Made by a program: the position numbers and the translations under genes
Shown: positions 63,257 through 64,000 of the stretch, piece by piece
Layout: every line of letters starts with the position of its first letter
Numbering within the stretch: position 1 is the stretch's first letter
DNA from: Pachypanchax playfairii
Taxonomy: Eukaryota > Chordata > Actinopteri > Cyprinodontiformes > Aplocheilidae
Assembly (NCBI GenBank): GCA_006937955.1
Contig: SSNP01000125.1
Span: forward strand, 447,656-511,655
Direction: 5' to 3'
DNA length: 64,000 nt
Notes under the pieces: model-generated
Databases searched by the model: none
What the model was told of the DNA's origin: nothing
What the model saw: only the letters and a program-made list of their open reading frames with translations

Positions 63257-63308
63257 CTGAGTTAATAAAAGAAGATCTGTTAAGCTGCTGTCATGCTGGT
63301 AAGTGATC

Positions 63309-64000
63309 GCTATCTAGTTATAGCTATGTAGTTATAGCTCTCTAGTTATAGCTATGTAGTTATAGCTCTGCGGTTATAGCTATGTAGTTATAGCTCTGCG
63401 GTTATAGCTCTGCGGTTATAGCTATGTAGTTATAGCTCTGCGGTTATAGCTATGCGGTTATGGCTATGCGGTTATAGCTATCTAGTTATAGCTATGCAGT
63501 TATAGCTATGTAGTTATAGCTCTGCGGTTATAGCTATGCGGTTATGGCAATGCGGTTATAGCTATCTAGTTATAGCTATGCAGTTATAGCTATGTAGTTA
63601 TAGCTCTGCGGTTATAGCTATGTAGTTATAGCTCTGCGGTTATAGCTATGCGGTTATAGCTATCTAGTTATAGCTATGCAGTTATAGCTATGTAGTTATA
63701 GCTATGTAGTTATAGCTATGCGGTTATAGCTATGTAGTTATAGCTATGTAGTTATAGCTATGCGGTTATGGCTATGCGGTTATAGCTATCTAGTTATAGC
63801 TATGCAGTTATAGCTATGTAGTTATAGCTCTGCGGTTATAGCTATGCAGTTATAGCTATGTAGTTATAGCTCTGCGGTTATAGCTATGTAGTTATAGCTA
63901 TGTAGTTATAGCTATGTAGTTATAGCTCTGCGGTTATAGCTATGTAGTTATAGCTCTGCGGTTATAGCTATGCGGTTATAGCTATGTAGTTATAGCTCTG
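63309..64000. repeat. 14-bp minisatellite, at least 690 bp, runs off the window
   Basis: Unit TAGTTATAGCTATG with variants GCGGTTATAGCTCTG-type, ATCTAG and GCAG. Diagnostic TCTAG variants lie at 63481, 63565, 63663 and 63789, spaced 84, 98 and 126 bp, all multiples of 14. Located in the intron upstream of the EGF5 exon and unrelated in sequence to the giant array. Confidence 0.97.

Noticed and set aside
62191..62210. G-quadruplex regulatory element
   Set aside because: The G-run is a single short tract without four separated G-blocks of clear register; nothing else supports a function.
62690..62800. Extension of the EGF6 frame past the exon 2 donor
   Set aside because: The open frame runs into intron; the GTAAGA donor and the in-phase next exon complete EGF6 correctly.

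Overview
The window is vertebrate nuclear DNA, most likely from a teleost fish. It has short exons with GT-AG introns, AT-rich introns, and a mix of hAT, Kolobok-like, Harbinger-like, Tc1/mariner, Tigger-like and R4/Dong-like transposon relics plus tRNA-like SINEs. I see no bacterial genes, rRNA, tRNA or CRISPR. Everything assignable as host protein belongs to one gene on the minus strand: cubilin (cubn), the endocytic receptor for intrinsic factor-vitamin B12 and many filtered proteins. I find 38 internal exons (854..63256) whose phases agree at every junction. They give an uninterrupted 2123 codons from the end of EGF4, through EGF5-7 and CUB1, to the end of CUB17. The 5' part (signal peptide, amnionless-binding region, EGF1-4) lies beyond 64000 and the 3' part (CUB18-27) lies before position 1.

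Layout from high to low coordinates, the direction of transcription. 63257-64000 is an intron with a 14-bp minisatellite that runs off the window. 61026-63256 holds EGF5-7 and the start of CUB1. 51219-60894 holds the rest of CUB1 through the first part of CUB5, with introns full of transposon relics (R4/Dong-like LINE, Tigger-like, Tc1-like, hAT-like, Harbinger-like). 46207-51218 is an intron with a 3.4-kb, 26-bp minisatellite. 34567-46206 holds the second part of CUB5 through CUB10, with a dated-looking hAT MITE (perfect 8-bp target duplication) and a Kolobok-like element with about 213-bp inverted arms. 14006-34566 is a single 20.6-kb intron made almost wholly of a 14-bp repeat, about 19.6 kb and roughly 1400 copies. 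854-14005 holds CUB11-17, with a 2.3-kb decamer minisatellite and smaller arrays in the introns.

The long open frames over the arrays (for example 46984..50178 and 15034..16869) are products of repeat periods that are not multiples of three, not genes. CUB13 lacks the first cysteine pair, an oddity I recall for mammalian cubilin CUB13, and this supports both the gene identity and the domain numbering. The most unusual thing in the window is the giant 14-bp array inside a transcribed intron. Repeat-family names are from memory of typical family features and were not checked against a database.
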